The notes beneath the pieces were generated by a model. That model searched no databases and was not told the origin of the DNA. It saw only the letters and a list, made by a program, of their open reading frames with translations. Shown one piece after another: positions 27,220 to 38,174 of a stretch of 58,076 nt of DNA (position 1 is its first letter; every line of letters starts with the position of its first letter). A program made the position numbers and the translations under genes. The stretch is from Gammaproteobacteria bacterium. Lineage in GTDB: Bacteria > Pseudomonadota > Gammaproteobacteria > Arenicellales > Poriferihabitantaceae. Where the stretch lies: NCBI GenBank assembly GCA_026708585.1, contig JAPOUQ010000088.1, positions 1-58,076 on the forward strand, in the 5' to 3' direction.

Positions 27220-28353
27220 AAGAATCGCTGAAGCAGCGATAATCAGAGTTGGTATGGTTGTTAGATTAAGAACAATCCAGCCAATTTGAAAATGCAAATA
27301 ACCGGATATAGCTGCCGTCGTTGCTACCACTGAAAAAACGAGAAAGTCATTAAGGCCTTGAACCATGCCTTTTTCGGATGGTCGATGAACTTCTGTTAAA
27401 AGTGTAGTACCGCCTACAAACAAAAAATTCCATCCAACACCAAGAGCAACAAGACCAATCAGATAATTCCAGTATGTATCTCCAGATACTCCTGAACCAA
27501 TGCTGATTAATAACGCAAAAACACCCAATAACATGATCTTCAACACTCCAAATCGGTGAATCAGGTGTCCGGTAAAGAAAGATGGAGCAAACATACCAAC
27601 GATATGCCACTGGATTACCAAAGCGATCTGATCGAATGTTAGGTCCGAAGCCTGCATCGCAAGAGGAGTTGACACCATCAATAAGTTCATGGTTCCATAA
27701 GCAATCATCGCACAAAGCGCAGCCACTGCAAATCCAGGCAATATAACGATGTGAGTTAAAGGTCGCTTGTCTTTGACTTCAGTACTCTGCATGGGATTCG
27801 GAAGGGAAGAAAATGGTAGTATGATAAATATCAAGGCACACATTGCTATGATGCTTCCAAAAGCTACCGTGAATGGAGGCAAAGATGAGAATTCGTTGGT
27901 AAATCTGGCGATAGATGGGCCTAGAAATGCTGCAACCAAACCCCCCGCTAACACCCAAGATATGGCACGACTTCGATATTCCGGTTCAACAACCTCAGCC
28001 GCTGCAAACCTTAGAAATTGCGCGCTCGCCATAGATAATCCTTGTAGTATTCCGGCTAAAGAAAAGAGGAGGAAACTACCGGTATAAATACCAATTGCTG
28101 ATAAAGTTCCGCCTAATAGACCACATGCTGCACCGATATAGAAGCCCAGTTTCCTACCATATTTTTGCATGAATAAAGATAATGGAATCAGCCCTGCCAT
28201 TACCGACATGTAGGTAATGCCAAGTGGTACTGTTGAGTAAATGCTCTCGGAAGCGAGTGCAAGTCCTACCAATGCCGAGCTAGTCATTGTCAACGATGTG
28301 CTCGACATGATAAGCGCATTGCAAATTGCTAAAACCAGAATATTTTTGTACAT
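27175..28353 (-). CDS. MFS transporter
   Basis: This is a major facilitator superfamily permease of 392 aa with about 12 hydrophobic segments. Characteristic features are FMQKYGRKLGFYIGAACGLLGG (motif A) near residues 62-84 and LAGILQGLSMASAQFLRFAAAEV near 118-140, which recalls bacterial major facilitator proteins annotated as drug or metabolite efflux carriers. The second half has FTGHLIHRFGVLKIMLLG. The start ATG is at 28351-28353. The 3' end overlaps the convergent RDD gene by 45 bp. The substrate is unknown. Confidence 0.83.
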   Translation of the reverse strand: MYKNILVLAICNALIMSSTSLTMTSSALVGLALASESIYSTVPLGITYMSVMAGLIPLSLFMQKYGRKLGFYIGAACGLLGGTLSAIGIYTGSFLLFSLAGILQGLSMASAQFLRFAAAEVVEPEYRSRAISWVLAGGLVAAFLGPSIARFTNEFSSLPPFTVAFGSIIAMCALIFIILPFSSLPNPMQSTEVKDKRPLTHIVILPGFAVAALCAMIAYGTMNLLMVSTPLAMQASDLTFDQIALVIQWHIVGMFAPSFFTGHLIHRFGVLKIMLLGVFALLISIGSGVSGDTYWNYLIGLVALGVGWNFLFVGGTTLLTEVHRPSEKGMVQGLNDFLVFSVVATTAAISGYLHFQIGWIVLNLTTIPTLIIAASAILLLWIKRSRVSKAIA

Positions 28354-28724
28354 CCTATGACCATTTATGCCTAATGGATTTTTCAGCGTATGGAGTTGAA
28401 AGTTTGTAGAGTATATCCGTAGATCGATTTAGTTCCGCTCCGTTTTGTTAATCAATAATCTCTTGCAACCATCAGGAGCCATCGAAAAATCTATAAGATT
28501 AGAGCGGGATTAGTCAGGAAAATGATAATTGTGGTGGGGAAATGGCTGAATTTGGTCCGAGGGTTACTGCTTAGCCTGAGATGGTTGAGGACGCGTTCTG
28601 AATTGCACTTAAGACGTGCTATCTGCCCCTTGATCGTCTGACGATTGCTCTGCTGATGCTGATGATCGATAAACTGTGACAACGATTGTTAGCCATAATT
28701 TCCTTTAAATGGAATGAGAAATGA
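28354..28724. other. Gap of about 370 bp with an unassigned open segment
   Basis: The stretch lies between the MFS gene and the broken AAA ATPase. On the minus strand 28491-28682 about 63 codons are open (QFIDHQHQQSNRQTIKG, then LNHLRLSSNPRTKFSHF). It has the look of a transposase or other mobile-gene end, but I cannot place it in a family. Nothing else is recognised. Confidence 0.4.
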
Positions 28725-30077
28725 ATGGTACGATTGAAAATAATGATAAAAAATGATTTTCCAAAGCCTCAACCAGCTGAACCTCTTCCGCTTGAAGTAT
28801 GGCTGAACCGGACCGACCGTGCTGAAGTTGGACGCGAACCTTTTTTTCGCGGACGTAATAAGGAATATGAGATTTTCCGCAAAGCTATTATAAGCCTTAG
28901 TGATGGGCATGTTGGTGGCGGCACGATGATTTTTCAGGGTGATCCGGGATCCGGAAAGACTGCCCTAATGAAAGAATGCATGGAGGCTGTGCGTCTGCAT
29001 TCGACCCCCGAAGATCCTTAGGTGGCAGTGCCCGTTGAAGCCGATACACTCAATTCGGCCTGCGCTGTTGTCAAGATCATGATTGAGGAAGCGAAACGGG
29101 AACAGGAACGATTATTAGCTAGATTTCCAGTACGGGTTTCTCGAAACATGGAGAAACTGAAGGATATCGGTAAGAAACTGTTGGAAGATATAACAAAACG
29201 TGCTTATACAATCAGTACCGCAGGGGTTGATTTGACGTTGCATGGACAATCAAAGAACATACTGAATCTCAAAAATATCCCTGCCGAACTCATGTTTCGG
29301 GATGTAGCCCCTCTGTTCGAGAACATACGCTTGGTAGTTTTTATAGATGAAGCACAGAACATACCAATAGGTATTCCAACGAATGGTGTTATGAGTTTCT
29401 TGCACAGAAATACTCAGGGCATACCGCTGATAACCGCTTTCTTTGGATTGAGCGATACGGAAAATAGGTTAAGCAAATGCGGTCTCTCAAGACTTCCGGA
29501 TGAGAGAGTAGTAAACCTTGGACTGTTAACTCATGAAGAGGCCTTTGAGGCAATCAATAGAGTATTGGCGTCCTACAATTTTACCAACTCCTTGGAAAAT
29601 TCGGAGATCTGGATTAATCGATTAGCGCAACTCTCCCAAGGATGGCCGCAACACATTAACCGAGTATCAGTTGCGGCTTGCCGAGTGATTGCTAAACATG
29701 AAGGAATTATCAACGAAAAACTGCTTGAACTTGCGATTAAGAAAGGCAAGAAAAGCAAGCAAAATTACTACGATATGATTATCAGGAGATGTTCGGCTCA
29801 GCCATGGGTTTACAAAAAGTTGGCCCAAATTGCGAATAATAGAGATGGTTTTTTGAGTTTGGATGACATCCTTCAGATAGCCCAGTATGCTAGAACAAAG
29901 AAAGGCACTCCTGTGGATGATTTCCTAGCCGATGCATTACATGCTGGAGTTTTAATAGAAACACGGCACCCACCAAGTCGTTATCAAATTCCCATACCCT
30001 CTCTTGGCGATTACCTACAATCCCTGGATGAAGAACCACCACCCAATATTCAATTGTTAGTTGAGAATCTTGTATAG
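28725..30077 (+). pseudogene. AAA/ORC1-like ATPase interrupted by an in-frame TAG
   Basis: A single frame encodes an ATPase of the AAA_16/ORC1-like type, but a TAG at 29019-29021 interrupts it after codon 98. Before the stop lies Walker A (GDPGSGKTAL, residues 72-81); after it lie Walker B (LVVFIDEAQNI, about 110 residues further), a sensor-like segment and a C-terminal winged-helix-like region (SQGWPQHINRVSVAACRVI). The context EDP-stop-VAV suggests an original Trp codon TGG. Without the stop the protein would be about 450 aa. It ends two bases before the convergent pgk stop. It looks like an accessory gene, either nonfunctional or readthrough-dependent. A restart after the stop at a GTG would lack Walker A. 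Confidence 0.82.
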
Positions 30078-30079
30078 GC

Positions 30080-31255
30080 CTAAACCGATTGCTCAAGCAT
30101 GGTGAAAATAGGCAAAGTGCCGCTCTCGAGAAACTCCAGAAATGCACCACCCCCAGTCGAAATACAGGATATACCATCTGCCAGATCATTTTGCTCAATG
30201 GCAGCAAGGGTCTCACCTCCTCCAGCAACAGAATAGCCATTCGAATCAAAAATAGCCTGACCAATCTCTCTGGTACCTTGAGAAAAGACCTCAAACTCGA
30301 ATACACCAAGAGGTCCGTTCCAGATAATCGTTTGAGATGCCTGGATTACTTTTCGATATTTTTCACAGGTTTTCGGCCCGATATCAAGAATCATGTCTCC
30401 CATACCAATATCGGAAACAGGTTTAACTGCTACTGAAACATCAGCAGCCAATCGGTCTGCAACAACCACGTCTTCAGGAAGAAGAATATTCTTTCCGAGT
30501 TCTCTAGCCGACTGAATTAATTTTGCAGAAAATTCTACTAAACTTGCCTCATAAACCGAGTTTCCAACATCAATTCCAGATGCAACGAGAAAAGTATTAG
30601 CAATCCCTCCACCTGGAATCAAAGTATCAACTCTTTTCATCATGTTATCCAGCAACACCAACTTTGTCGAAACTTTGGATCCTCCAACAATCGAAACCAT
30701 CGGTCTTAATGGGTGTTTCAAGATTCTCGAGAGCGCCTGAATTTCCGCTACCAGCAATGGACCTGCACATACCTCTTTTGCAAAGAACCCAACCCCATAA
30801 GTTGATGACTGTGTTCGGTGAGCAGCACCAAAAGCATCCATAACAAATACATCGCACAAAGATGCATATTGACGGCTTAATGATTCCTTGTTTTCCAATT
30901 CACCTTCATTGAACCGAATATTTTCAAATAACACCACATCTCCATTTTCAAGTGGTGGTTCGTTCAACAGATAATCATCAATCAGTGGAATATTTTGTCC
31001 AAGACAATCTGACAAGATGTCCGCGACTAGATTCAATGAATATCGCTTGGTGAACTGGCCTTCGGTGGGCCTCCCTAAATGCGACATCAACATCACTTTT
31101 CCGCCAGCTTGAGAAACTTTTCGAATGGTTGGCAAAGACATGTCAATACGTGCTGTAGACATGACTTTGCCTTCTTTAATTGGAACATTTAGATCCAGTC
31201 GAATCAGGATCCGCTTCCCGTGCAGATCGATATCTTCAAGTGTTTTGTACTTCAT
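30080..31255 (-). CDS. pgk: Phosphoglycerate kinase
   Basis: Pgk transfers a phosphate from 1,3-bisphosphoglycerate to ADP in glycolysis, reversibly. The sequence has the signature RILIRLDLNVPIKEG (12-26), then LMSHLGRPTEG, the middle block SIVGGSKVSTK (binding of substrate and nucleotide), and the C-terminal SVAGGGETLAAIE, followed by STGGGAFLEFLESGTLP. Length 391 aa is normal. The start ATG is at 31253-31255 with a short AGGA site. It follows gap with 84 bp and tkt further upstream on the same strand; the order tkt-gap-pgk is a common gammaproteobacterial cluster. The aldolase often found last in this cluster is not there; a broken ATPase gene occupies the next position on the other strand. 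Confidence 0.96.
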   Translation of the reverse strand: MKYKTLEDIDLHGKRILIRLDLNVPIKEGKVMSTARIDMSLPTIRKVSQAGGKVMLMSHLGRPTEGQFTKRYSLNLVADILSDCLGQNIPLIDDYLLNEPPLENGDVVLFENIRFNEGELENKESLSRQYASLCDVFVMDAFGAAHRTQSSTYGVGFFAKEVCAGPLLVAEIQALSRILKHPLRPMVSIVGGSKVSTKLVLLDNMMKRVDTLIPGGGIANTFLVASGIDVGNSVYEASLVEFSAKLIQSARELGKNILLPEDVVVADRLAADVSVAVKPVSDIGMGDMILDIGPKTCEKYRKVIQASQTIIWNGPLGVFEFEVFSQGTREIGQAIFDSNGYSVAGGGETLAAIEQNDLADGISCISTGGGAFLEFLESGTLPIFTMLEQSV

Positions 31256-31339
31256 ATCCTGTGAAGTTTACGCAACTCTTACGCTTGCTCTACTGATCTA
31301 GCATCAACTTAAGTGGTACCGAACAAATCTGAATCGAAT

Positions 31340-32338
31340 TTAAGCATTCATCAATGCCAAAGTAGTATCGAGCATACGGTTCGAAAATCCCCATTCATTA
31401 TCATACCAAGAACAAACCTTGACCAAAGTTCCTTCGGTAACACGCGTCATTCCGGCATCAACGGTTGATGAAGCTGGGACATGATTAAAGTCAGAAGAAA
31501 CAAGTTGCTCATCGGTATAATCAAGAACTTTGCCATCCGCAGCCTCTTTCAAAATTCTATTAATCTCCTCAACTGTAGTACTGCGTGATGCAACAAAGGT
31601 CAAATCGACTACCGAGACATTAATGGTTGGCACCCGAATTGAAAATCCATCTAGCTTGCCATTTAACTCGGGTAAAACCAAGCCAACCGCAGCTGCCGCT
31701 CCGGTTTTTGTTGGGATCATAGAACTGGTAGCTGACCGAGCCCTCCTTAAATCACTATGATAAACATCATTGAGAACTTGATCATTCGTGTAGGCGTGAA
31801 TCGTATTCATAAGCCCATGTACGATTCCCACAGAGTCGTTTAGAACCTTAGCCAAAGGAGCAAGACAGTTTGTCGTACACGAGGCATTGGAAATAATCGT
31901 GTCCGAGGGTTTTAGAGTATGATGATTCACCCCATAGACCACTGTTGCATCAATATCGTTACCGCCTGGTGCAGAGATGATCACTTTTCGAGATCCCGCA
32001 TCCAAATGCGCTTTGGCTTTCTCTTTACTGGTGAATAAGCCGGTACATTCATAGACTACATCGATAGCCAATTCATGCCAAGGTAGTTTTGATGGATCCC
32101 GCTCGGAAAGAACACGAATCGTATCCCCATTGATACAAAGATTGTCGCTATCCGTCTCAACTGTTCCCGAAAATCGTCCATGTGTAGTGTCGTAGCGGGT
32201 CAAGTGTGCATTAATATCAACGTCACCTAAATCATTGATAGCAACTATCCTGATTTCCTGATTGTTTGACTCATATTTGGCACGAAGGATATTCCTGCCA
32301 ATTCGGCCATAGCCGTTAATCGCGGCATTAATGGTCAT
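31340..32338 (-). CDS. gap: Glyceraldehyde-3-phosphate dehydrogenase, type I
   Basis: Gap oxidises glyceraldehyde 3-phosphate to 1,3-bisphosphoglycerate using NAD. The N-terminal NAD-binding loop [14 protein letters not shown] is at 7-20; the residue INDLGD near 35-40 favours NAD over NADP. The catalytic block [12 protein letters not shown] has Cys154. A C-terminal [14 protein letters not shown] matches the family. Length 332 aa is normal. The start ATG at 32336-32338 has a GGAG site 6 nt upstream. It lies between tkt and pgk in the same direction, which suggests one glycolytic/pentose-phosphate operon. Confidence 0.96.
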   Translation of the reverse strand: MTINAAINGYGRIGRNILRAKYESNNQEIRIVAINDLGDVDINAHLTRYDTTHGRFSGTVETDSDNLCINGDTIRVLSERDPSKLPWHELAIDVVYECTGLFTSKEKAKAHLDAGSRKVIISAPGGNDIDATVVYGVNHHTLKPSDTIISNASCTTNCLAPLAKVLNDSVGIVHGLMNTIHAYTNDQVLNDVYHSDLRRARSATSSMIPTKTGAAAAVGLVLPELNGKLDGFSIRVPTINVSVVDLTFVASRSTTVEEINRILKEAADGKVLDYTDEQLVSSDFNHVPASSTVDAGMTRVTEGTLVKVCSWYDNEWGFSNRMLDTTLALMNA

Positions 32339-32457
32339 TATTTACTCCGTATAAATAGATTGTCTCAGTGGTTTGCATATTGCTATGTAATCGAATTTCT
32401 ATCAATAAGCATACATAACTGAAATATATTTTGATTCTGGAATAGCGTATAAAGGAT

Positions 32458-34467
32458 TTACTCTTGGTGTTTAGTCAACAGTTGTTTGATTGCCTTTATA
32501 ACTGCATCCATTGTGATTCCAAAATGTTCAAAAACATCATTGGCAGGTGCAGACTCCCCAAATGTTTCAATACTGACTATGGTTCCATCAAGTCCTACAT
32601 ATTCGGTCCATGAGACCCTGACTCCAGCTTCAACTGCCACTCTGCATCTTACCGACGACGGCAATACAGATTCTCGATATTTTGCGCTTTGTTCCGAAAA
32701 TCGATCCATTGATGGCATGGATACCACTCTTATGTTTATATTGGGCATTTCATCAGCCGCACCAATAACCAACTGAACTTCTGAACCGGTAGCCAGCAAA
32801 ATCACATCTGGCTCACCCTGACAGTCACGAAGAATATATCCTCCTTTCTTTATAAGGGATAATTGTTTGGATGTCCGAACTTGATGTGGCAAAGATTGAC
32901 GTGAAAAAATCAAACTGAAAGGTCTTTCTTTCGATTCACATGCTTGTTGCCAAGCAACCATGGATTCGACTGCGTCGCATGGTCGCCAAACCGACATTCG
33001 GGGAATCATACGCAAAGTTGCTGTTTGCTCTACTGCCTGATGAGTCGGACCATCCTCTCCGAGCCCAATCGAATCGTGAGTGAATACGAAAATAGATGGT
33101 TGTTTCATTAATGCTGCCATACGAAGTGCATTGCGTGCATACTCCGAAAACATCAGAAACGTTCCACCATAAGGTTTGAATGCACCATATAGTGCTAGTC
33201 CATTCATAACCGCAGCCATACCAAACTCACGGACTCCATAAAAAATATAGTTTCCTTCCTGATCAGATTTTGTAATCGTTTTCGATCCAGACCATTGAGT
33301 AAGATTGGATCCGGTTAGATCAGCAGAGCCTCCAATTAACTCGGGAAGAATTGGTCCGAGTGCCTCCAATGCTATTTGTGATGCTTTTCTGGTTGCCACA
33401 TTTTCAGCATTGCGATCTACTTCTGCGAGCATAAATTCGCAAAGCTCTGGCCAGTTGCTTGGCAATTCTCTGTTCTGTCGCCGTATATATTCTAGAGCAA
33501 GGTCCGGATAAGCTTCACGATATTTCGTAAACTTGGAATTCCAATCGCTCTCTGCCTGTCTACCCGCTTCACAAGCATTCCAAGCTTCATAGATGTACTT
33601 AGGAATTTCAAATGGTGGGTACTCCCAACCAAGTTCTTCTCGTACGAGTTCCACCTCTGTATCTCCCAAAGGTGCTCCATGACTGGATCCCTTTCCCGAC
33701 TTGTTAGGTGAACCAAATCCAATAACCGTTTTGCAACAAATAATTGAAGGTTTTTGTGTTTGATCTTTCGCTGCTTGTATTGCCTTAGAAACAGCATCTG
33801 GGTCATGTCCATCAACATCTGAGACTACATGCCAGCCATAACTTTGGAAACGGGCTGGTGTATTGTCGGTAAACCAACCTTCAACCTCACCATCAATTGA
33901 GATACCGTTATCGTCATAGATTACAATCAATTTACCTAAGCCAAGTGTTCCAGCAAGCGAACAGCCTTCATGCGATATTCCTTCCATCAGACAACCATCA
34001 CCCACGAACACATAGGTATGGTGATCAACGATATTAAATTCTTTTTGATTGAAGGTTGAAGCCAGAATCCTCTCTGCGATTGCCATACCAATAGCATTGC
34101 AAAGTCCTTGCCCAAGAGGTCCAGTTGTAACTTCGACTCCCGGCGTATAACCATATTCAGGATGACCAGGTGTTTTCGAATGCAACTGCCTGAAGCACTT
34201 GATCTCATCAATATCAAGATCATAACCAGTCAAATGCAACAGAGAATAAAGAAGCATAGAACCATGGCCATTTGACAAAACAAAACGGTCACGGTTCACC
34301 CATTGTGGGTTTTTCGGATTATGTATTAAGAAATCCGACCACAGAACTTCTGCTATATCTGCCATGCCCATGGGAGCTCCAGGGTGACCGGAGTTTGCCC
34401 GTTGTACGGCATCCATGCTAAGAGCACGGATTGCATTAGCTTTAACTCGACGGGAATTTTTAGTCAT
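32458..34467 (-). CDS. tkt: Transketolase
   Basis: Transketolase moves two-carbon units between sugar phosphates with thiamine diphosphate, linking glycolysis and the pentose phosphate pathway. The N-terminal block [21 protein letters not shown] is followed by the ThDP-binding [13 protein letters not shown] with the invariant Gly-Asp-Gly and the Asn further on (DDNGISIDG). The middle domain holds [14 protein letters not shown] and [15 protein letters not shown]. Length about 670 aa is normal. I take the ATG at 34465-34467; a TTG six codons upstream (34485) gives a longer reading. Gene order is tkt-gap-pgk. Confidence 0.95.
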   Translation of the reverse strand: MTKNSRRVKANAIRALSMDAVQRANSGHPGAPMGMADIAEVLWSDFLIHNPKNPQWVNRDRFVLSNGHGSMLLYSLLHLTGYDLDIDEIKCFRQLHSKTPGHPEYGYTPGVEVTTGPLGQGLCNAIGMAIAERILASTFNQKEFNIVDHHTYVFVGDGCLMEGISHEGCSLAGTLGLGKLIVIYDDNGISIDGEVEGWFTDNTPARFQSYGWHVVSDVDGHDPDAVSKAIQAAKDQTQKPSIICCKTVIGFGSPNKSGKGSSHGAPLGDTEVELVREELGWEYPPFEIPKYIYEAWNACEAGRQAESDWNSKFTKYREAYPDLALEYIRRQNRELPSNWPELCEFMLAEVDRNAENVATRKASQIALEALGPILPELIGGSADLTGSNLTQWSGSKTITKSDQEGNYIFYGVREFGMAAVMNGLALYGAFKPYGGTFLMFSEYARNALRMAALMKQPSIFVFTHDSIGLGEDGPTHQAVEQTATLRMIPRMSVWRPCDAVESMVAWQQACESKERPFSLIFSRQSLPHQVRTSKQLSLIKKGGYILRDCQGEPDVILLATGSEVQLVIGAADEMPNINIRVVSMPSMDRFSEQSAKYRESVLPSSVRCRVAVEAGVRVSWTEYVGLDGTIVSIETFGESAPANDVFEHFGITMDAVIKAIKQLLTKHQE

Positions 34468-34730
34468 GGATGTATCATTTAACAAGGTGATCCATGCAAA
34501 ATTTTGACAACCAATAACATGCGGGAATGAGCAGTTTATTCTTAACCGAAGAAGATACAGAAAAACGGTTTATTCAAGTAAGGTTATCGAGACGCTATTA
34601 TAATCTGACTTTTCTTTGGAATCGATATTTTTGTGCAGAACAAAATACTTCATATGTACTCAGAATCAGCATTCAAACACGGATGAACAATCACAATTGC
34701 TATTTTTTCCTTATGAAGTTAATTCCTTTT

Positions 34731-35159
34731 TTAATTGTGAAAAATTCCGTTAGTTTGAGCTGCACTGAATCGATTCTTTACACTTATTGGTTTACCGTCA
34801 TTTAATCGCAACCAACCTTTGATAATTCGATAAAGGAGCCAGACAATCGCTCCCAAGGCTGTTACAAATAATACGCCTATACTAAATGGACCAGCAATGA
34901 ATGCTGTGAAAATAGCCAATAGTGAGCCTACAATTATCCACAATATGCCATACCAAAACGTCCGTATTTGCCAGATGAAATGTGACTCAAGCCATGTCCC
35001 AATTGCATCTGACCTCTTAAGATAGTTAATGATGACCGCAATGATCATCAGAATACATGGCACAAAGAAACTTAAAGCCTGTAGCAAGTAAACAGCATGG
35101 ACAATTTTCGTTACTGATTTTTCTTCTTGATCCGACGGTTCAAATATATTTTTTTCCAT
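34731..35159 (-). CDS. DUF4870-family membrane protein (Tic20-like)
   Basis: The protein belongs to the DUF4870 (Tic20-like) group of small bacterial membrane proteins without an agreed function. It has about three hydrophobic segments: LLQALSFFVPCILMIIAVII, then LWIIVGSLLAIFTAFIAG and GVLFVTALGAIVWLLYRI. The N-terminus is acidic and soluble, and a charged segment (KRSDAIGTWLESHFIWQIRTF) between helices 1 and 2 matches the family. The C-terminus ends with a basic tail. It is a stand-alone gene next to an accessory island, and could be the last housekeeping gene before it. Confidence 0.75.
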   Translation of the reverse strand: MEKNIFEPSDQEEKSVTKIVHAVYLLQALSFFVPCILMIIAVIINYLKRSDAIGTWLESHFIWQIRTFWYGILWIIVGSLLAIFTAFIAGPFSIGVLFVTALGAIVWLLYRIIKGWLRLNDGKPISVKNRFSAAQTNGIFHN

Positions 35160-35429
35160 TTATACCGATTTCTAATTGTCGATTAGGGGTTGTCAATCAG
35201 TCAGTTTTGTAGCAGATTTTGTGTTGTCATTGCGCTAAGCTCCAATTAGACTGATTTTACTTGGGTAATGATAACCCACCACCATGTTCACGGTTATGAC
35301 AGCTTCCTTGCGATTGTTGAAAATTCCACCGGAGCACTATTCACAACCGGATCAAATCATAACTTGTCGGTCTGAGGCTATGCCTCGCTAGGTATAATTC
35401 CTTGAATCAGAATTTCCGAGAACTAATTT

Positions 35430-37210
35430 ATGGCCGATTTCAAGTATGTAAGTTACAACGTAGCTAGCCTTTTGGATCGTATCAAGCGTGGGGAGATTGG
35501 ATTACCCGAAATTCAACGCCCTTTTGTTTGGTCAAATACTAAAGTCCGCGACCTTATTGATTCCATGTACATAGGTTTTCCCGTTGGTTCTTTGTTACTG
35601 TGGTCTACAGGAGCTGATGCTGATGCTAAACAAATAGGAACAGATCATAAACAAGCAGTTTCATCACTGCTAAGCGTTGACGGACAACAACGCTTAACTT
35701 CACTGTATGCAGTTATTTGTGGAATCCCAATTTTACGCAAAGACTATAGAGAAGGACGCATAAGTATTACATTTCGACCACATGATCAAAAGTTTGAAGT
35801 TGCCGATGCGGCTGTTAAGAACGACCCTGAGTTCATCGCAGATATCACCGAGGTTTTTGCAGGTTCATTACTTAGCTTTGCTACCGAATATCTAGCAAAG
35901 GTAGAAGCTTATCGAGATGTTCAGATTGGTAGAGCAGAAAAGGAGCAACTTGTAAAAAATATCGAATGATTAAAACTCTTACAAAATTACCTTTTTCAAG
36001 CGATCGAACTTGATAGAACAGTTGACGATGAAGAGGTTGCTGAAGTGTTTGTGCGCATCAATAGCAAAGGAGTTAGCCTCAATAATGCAGATTTCATTTT
36101 AACTTTGATGTCAGTTTGTTGAGAAAAGGGGCGAAGGGATCTCGAAGACTTTTCCCGCTTGGCTAAAGCCCCAAGCACAACGTACTCCTCACCCTATAAC
36201 CACTTCATTGAACCATCTCCAGATCAACTTTTACGATCGTCTGTCGGCCTAGCGTTTCGACGAGGTCGGCTACATTCTGTCTATTCTATACTTCGCGGAA
36301 AGGATTTGGATACTGGGCAGTTCAGCCCGGAACACCGCGAGATGCAATTTAAGAAACTTCAGGTTGCACATGACGCCACGCTGAATCTTACAAACTGGCA
36401 CGAGTATCTGAAGTGCCTTCGCAGAACTGGATTTCGCTCTAGTCGTATGGTCTCATCTGAGCTTGCACTTATGTTTGTGTATGTTCTTTGGCTAATTGGA
36501 CGTACGGACTACAAAGTAGAATTACCGAGGCTACGCGAGGTTATTTCACGATGGTGGTTTATGGCGCATACAACGGGTCGCTATACGGGATCGTCAGAAA
36601 CTCAACTGGAGGCTGATTTAAACCGTATCGGGTCTATGTCTTCTGGAAATGCAGATGAGTTTTGCCAAACGTTGGATCGCATTGTTCGTGATACTTTTAC
36701 ACAAGATTACTGGGACATTACGTTACCCAATAGACTTGATACTTCTTCATCGAAATCACCGCCGCTGGCTGCATATTGGGCATCTATGAACATACTGGAA
36801 GCAGATGTTCTCTTCTCAGAACAAAAAGTTTCTTCCATGCTGGAACCTGTCGTTACTCCAGTCAAAGACATGGAACGACATCATCTCTATCCTAAAGCAT
36901 ATCTTGGAAGTCTTGGCATTACTGATAACTCAAGGGTAAATAATATTGGCAATATGGCCTTTGTTGACTGGGCAGATAACTCCTCAATTTCCAGCAACTC
37001 ACAGATTATTGGTCTACCATGACAAACAGAATTGATCCTGAACGGCTTAAGAGACAGGTATACTGGCATGCTTTGCCAGTCGGTTGGTACCAGCTTGACT
37101 ATGATGAGTTTTGTGAGAAGCGAAGAAAGTTGATTGCGAAGGTGGTTGAGAAGGCTTTGAAAGACTTTGGGAAGATCAAGTGGAGATTTTACGGAAAATA
37201 CATCGATTAA
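35430..37210 (+). pseudogene. GmrSD-like restriction endonuclease (DUF262 + DUF1524), broken
   Basis: GmrSD-type enzymes are type IV, modification-dependent restriction endonucleases. The start ATG is at 35430. The DUF262 block LPEIQRPFVWSNTKVRDLIDSMY and SVDGQQRLTSLYAVI are at 24-100. The first in-frame TGA (35967-35969) falls before LKLLQNYLFQAIELD, where homologues have Arg; the second TGA (36120-36122) falls in LMSVC-stop-EKGRRDL, where they have Trp. The frame then runs to the HNH-like DUF1524 mark MERHHLYPKAY near 36870. A further frameshift near 37020 carries on to ALPVGWYQLDYDEF and RRKLIAKVV. At least three breaks mean it is not expressed as one protein. Downstream is an AlbA_2 fragment. 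Confidence 0.85.
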
Positions 37211-37687
37211 GGACATCATTTTTGATGGCGAATCTCACACTCTTGAGTTTAAGCAACTTGCACGGTGGAGTCATGGTACTGATAGAAAAAGGAAAAGCGA
37301 GCAAATAATTGTAAAAAGTGTTGCTGGATTCATGAATAGTGAGGGGGAACATTGCTCATTGGAGTTGCTGATGATGGAACAGTTACAGGCATCGAAGCAG
37401 ATTATGCGACTTTATCTAGAGGGGACCGCGATGGTTATGAGCGTTTCATCATACAGCTTATTAGCGATAGGATTTCAGGCCCTTCACAAACGTTATGTCG
37501 GATTTCTTTCAATAATGTTGAAGGAAAGGATGTATGCCGAGTAGATGTATCTGCTTCGTCAAAGCCTGTCTTTGCATGTCCTGAAAATAGCAAAGAGTTT
37601 ACTGATTTTTGGGTAAGACAAAGAAACAGAACGGATCAATTGTACGGAAGCGAACTGCTTGAGTATAAAGAAGATCACTGGGACTGA
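37167..37687 (+). pseudogene. AlbA_2-domain protein fragment, frameshifted
   Basis: The segment encodes an AlbA_2 (Schlafen-like) domain in two frames. The first part (IIFDGESHTLEFKQLARW, then VKSVAGFMNSEG) is in one frame; after a run of G near 37342 the match resumes in another frame with GTLLIGVADDGTVTGIE, a middle segment and FWVRQRNRTDQLYG near the end. Such domains are found fused to the C-terminus of GmrSD-like proteins in some genomes, so this could be the tail of the preceding gene after more frameshifts, or a separate broken gene. Coding-like sequence continues in other frames to about 37921. Not functional. Confidence 0.75.
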
Positions 37688-37952
37688 TTTAAGAGAATTC
37701 CTTGACCAGCACGAATTCAAAATAGCCCGTTCTGAATGGAGGTGGAACGCGCGGGTCTCTTTCGTTTATCTGTAGAAAAACTCACTCCTACTCAACTTAC
37801 CAAAAAAATACAGCTTGGGAAAAATGCCAAGATCAGGCTAACTGTTTCATCCTATACCAGAAAAGTTTCATTGTTGTCTCGGAATAATATGGTTCAATTC
37901 AACTGCTATCGTTCGGATTAATGTGGGAAATAACAGCCTGAAGATATGAAAA

Positions 37953-37972
37953 AGGGCGGTCATTGCCGCCCT
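37953..37972 (+). terminator. GC-rich hairpin, possible terminator
   Basis: AGGGCGG (37953-37959) pairs with CCGCCCT (37966-37972) over a 6-nt loop. It has no long T run after it. Its stem shares the AGGGCGG core of the stronger hairpin at 38529-38550, so the two flank the small secreted-protein gene between them. Confidence 0.5.
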
Positions 37973-38174
37973 GCAAACCTTGGGCATGAATCCCGGTTTC
38001 AATTCCGCCCTTGCTTAATTCCGGTGCTTACCAAAACCAGATACGATTCCTTTCATTTTGGCAACTGATAAGCGAGCGAGGCCTGACCTTTTGAAGTACA
38101 ATGCGAACACTTATAAACAAAGTTACTCGGCTACTTTCTCCTTTCGCCGCCGAGCATTCCAGAAGGAGAAACCC

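Noticed and set aside
34527-34805. 92-codon plus-strand frame between tkt and the DUF4870 gene
   Set aside because: It overlaps the DUF4870 gene's end antisense and lacks any domain.
35967-36122. UGA recoded as Trp (genetic code 4) or selenocysteine
   Set aside because: TGA is used as a normal stop by neighbouring genes, the first site fits Arg better, and the same gene also carries frameshifts.
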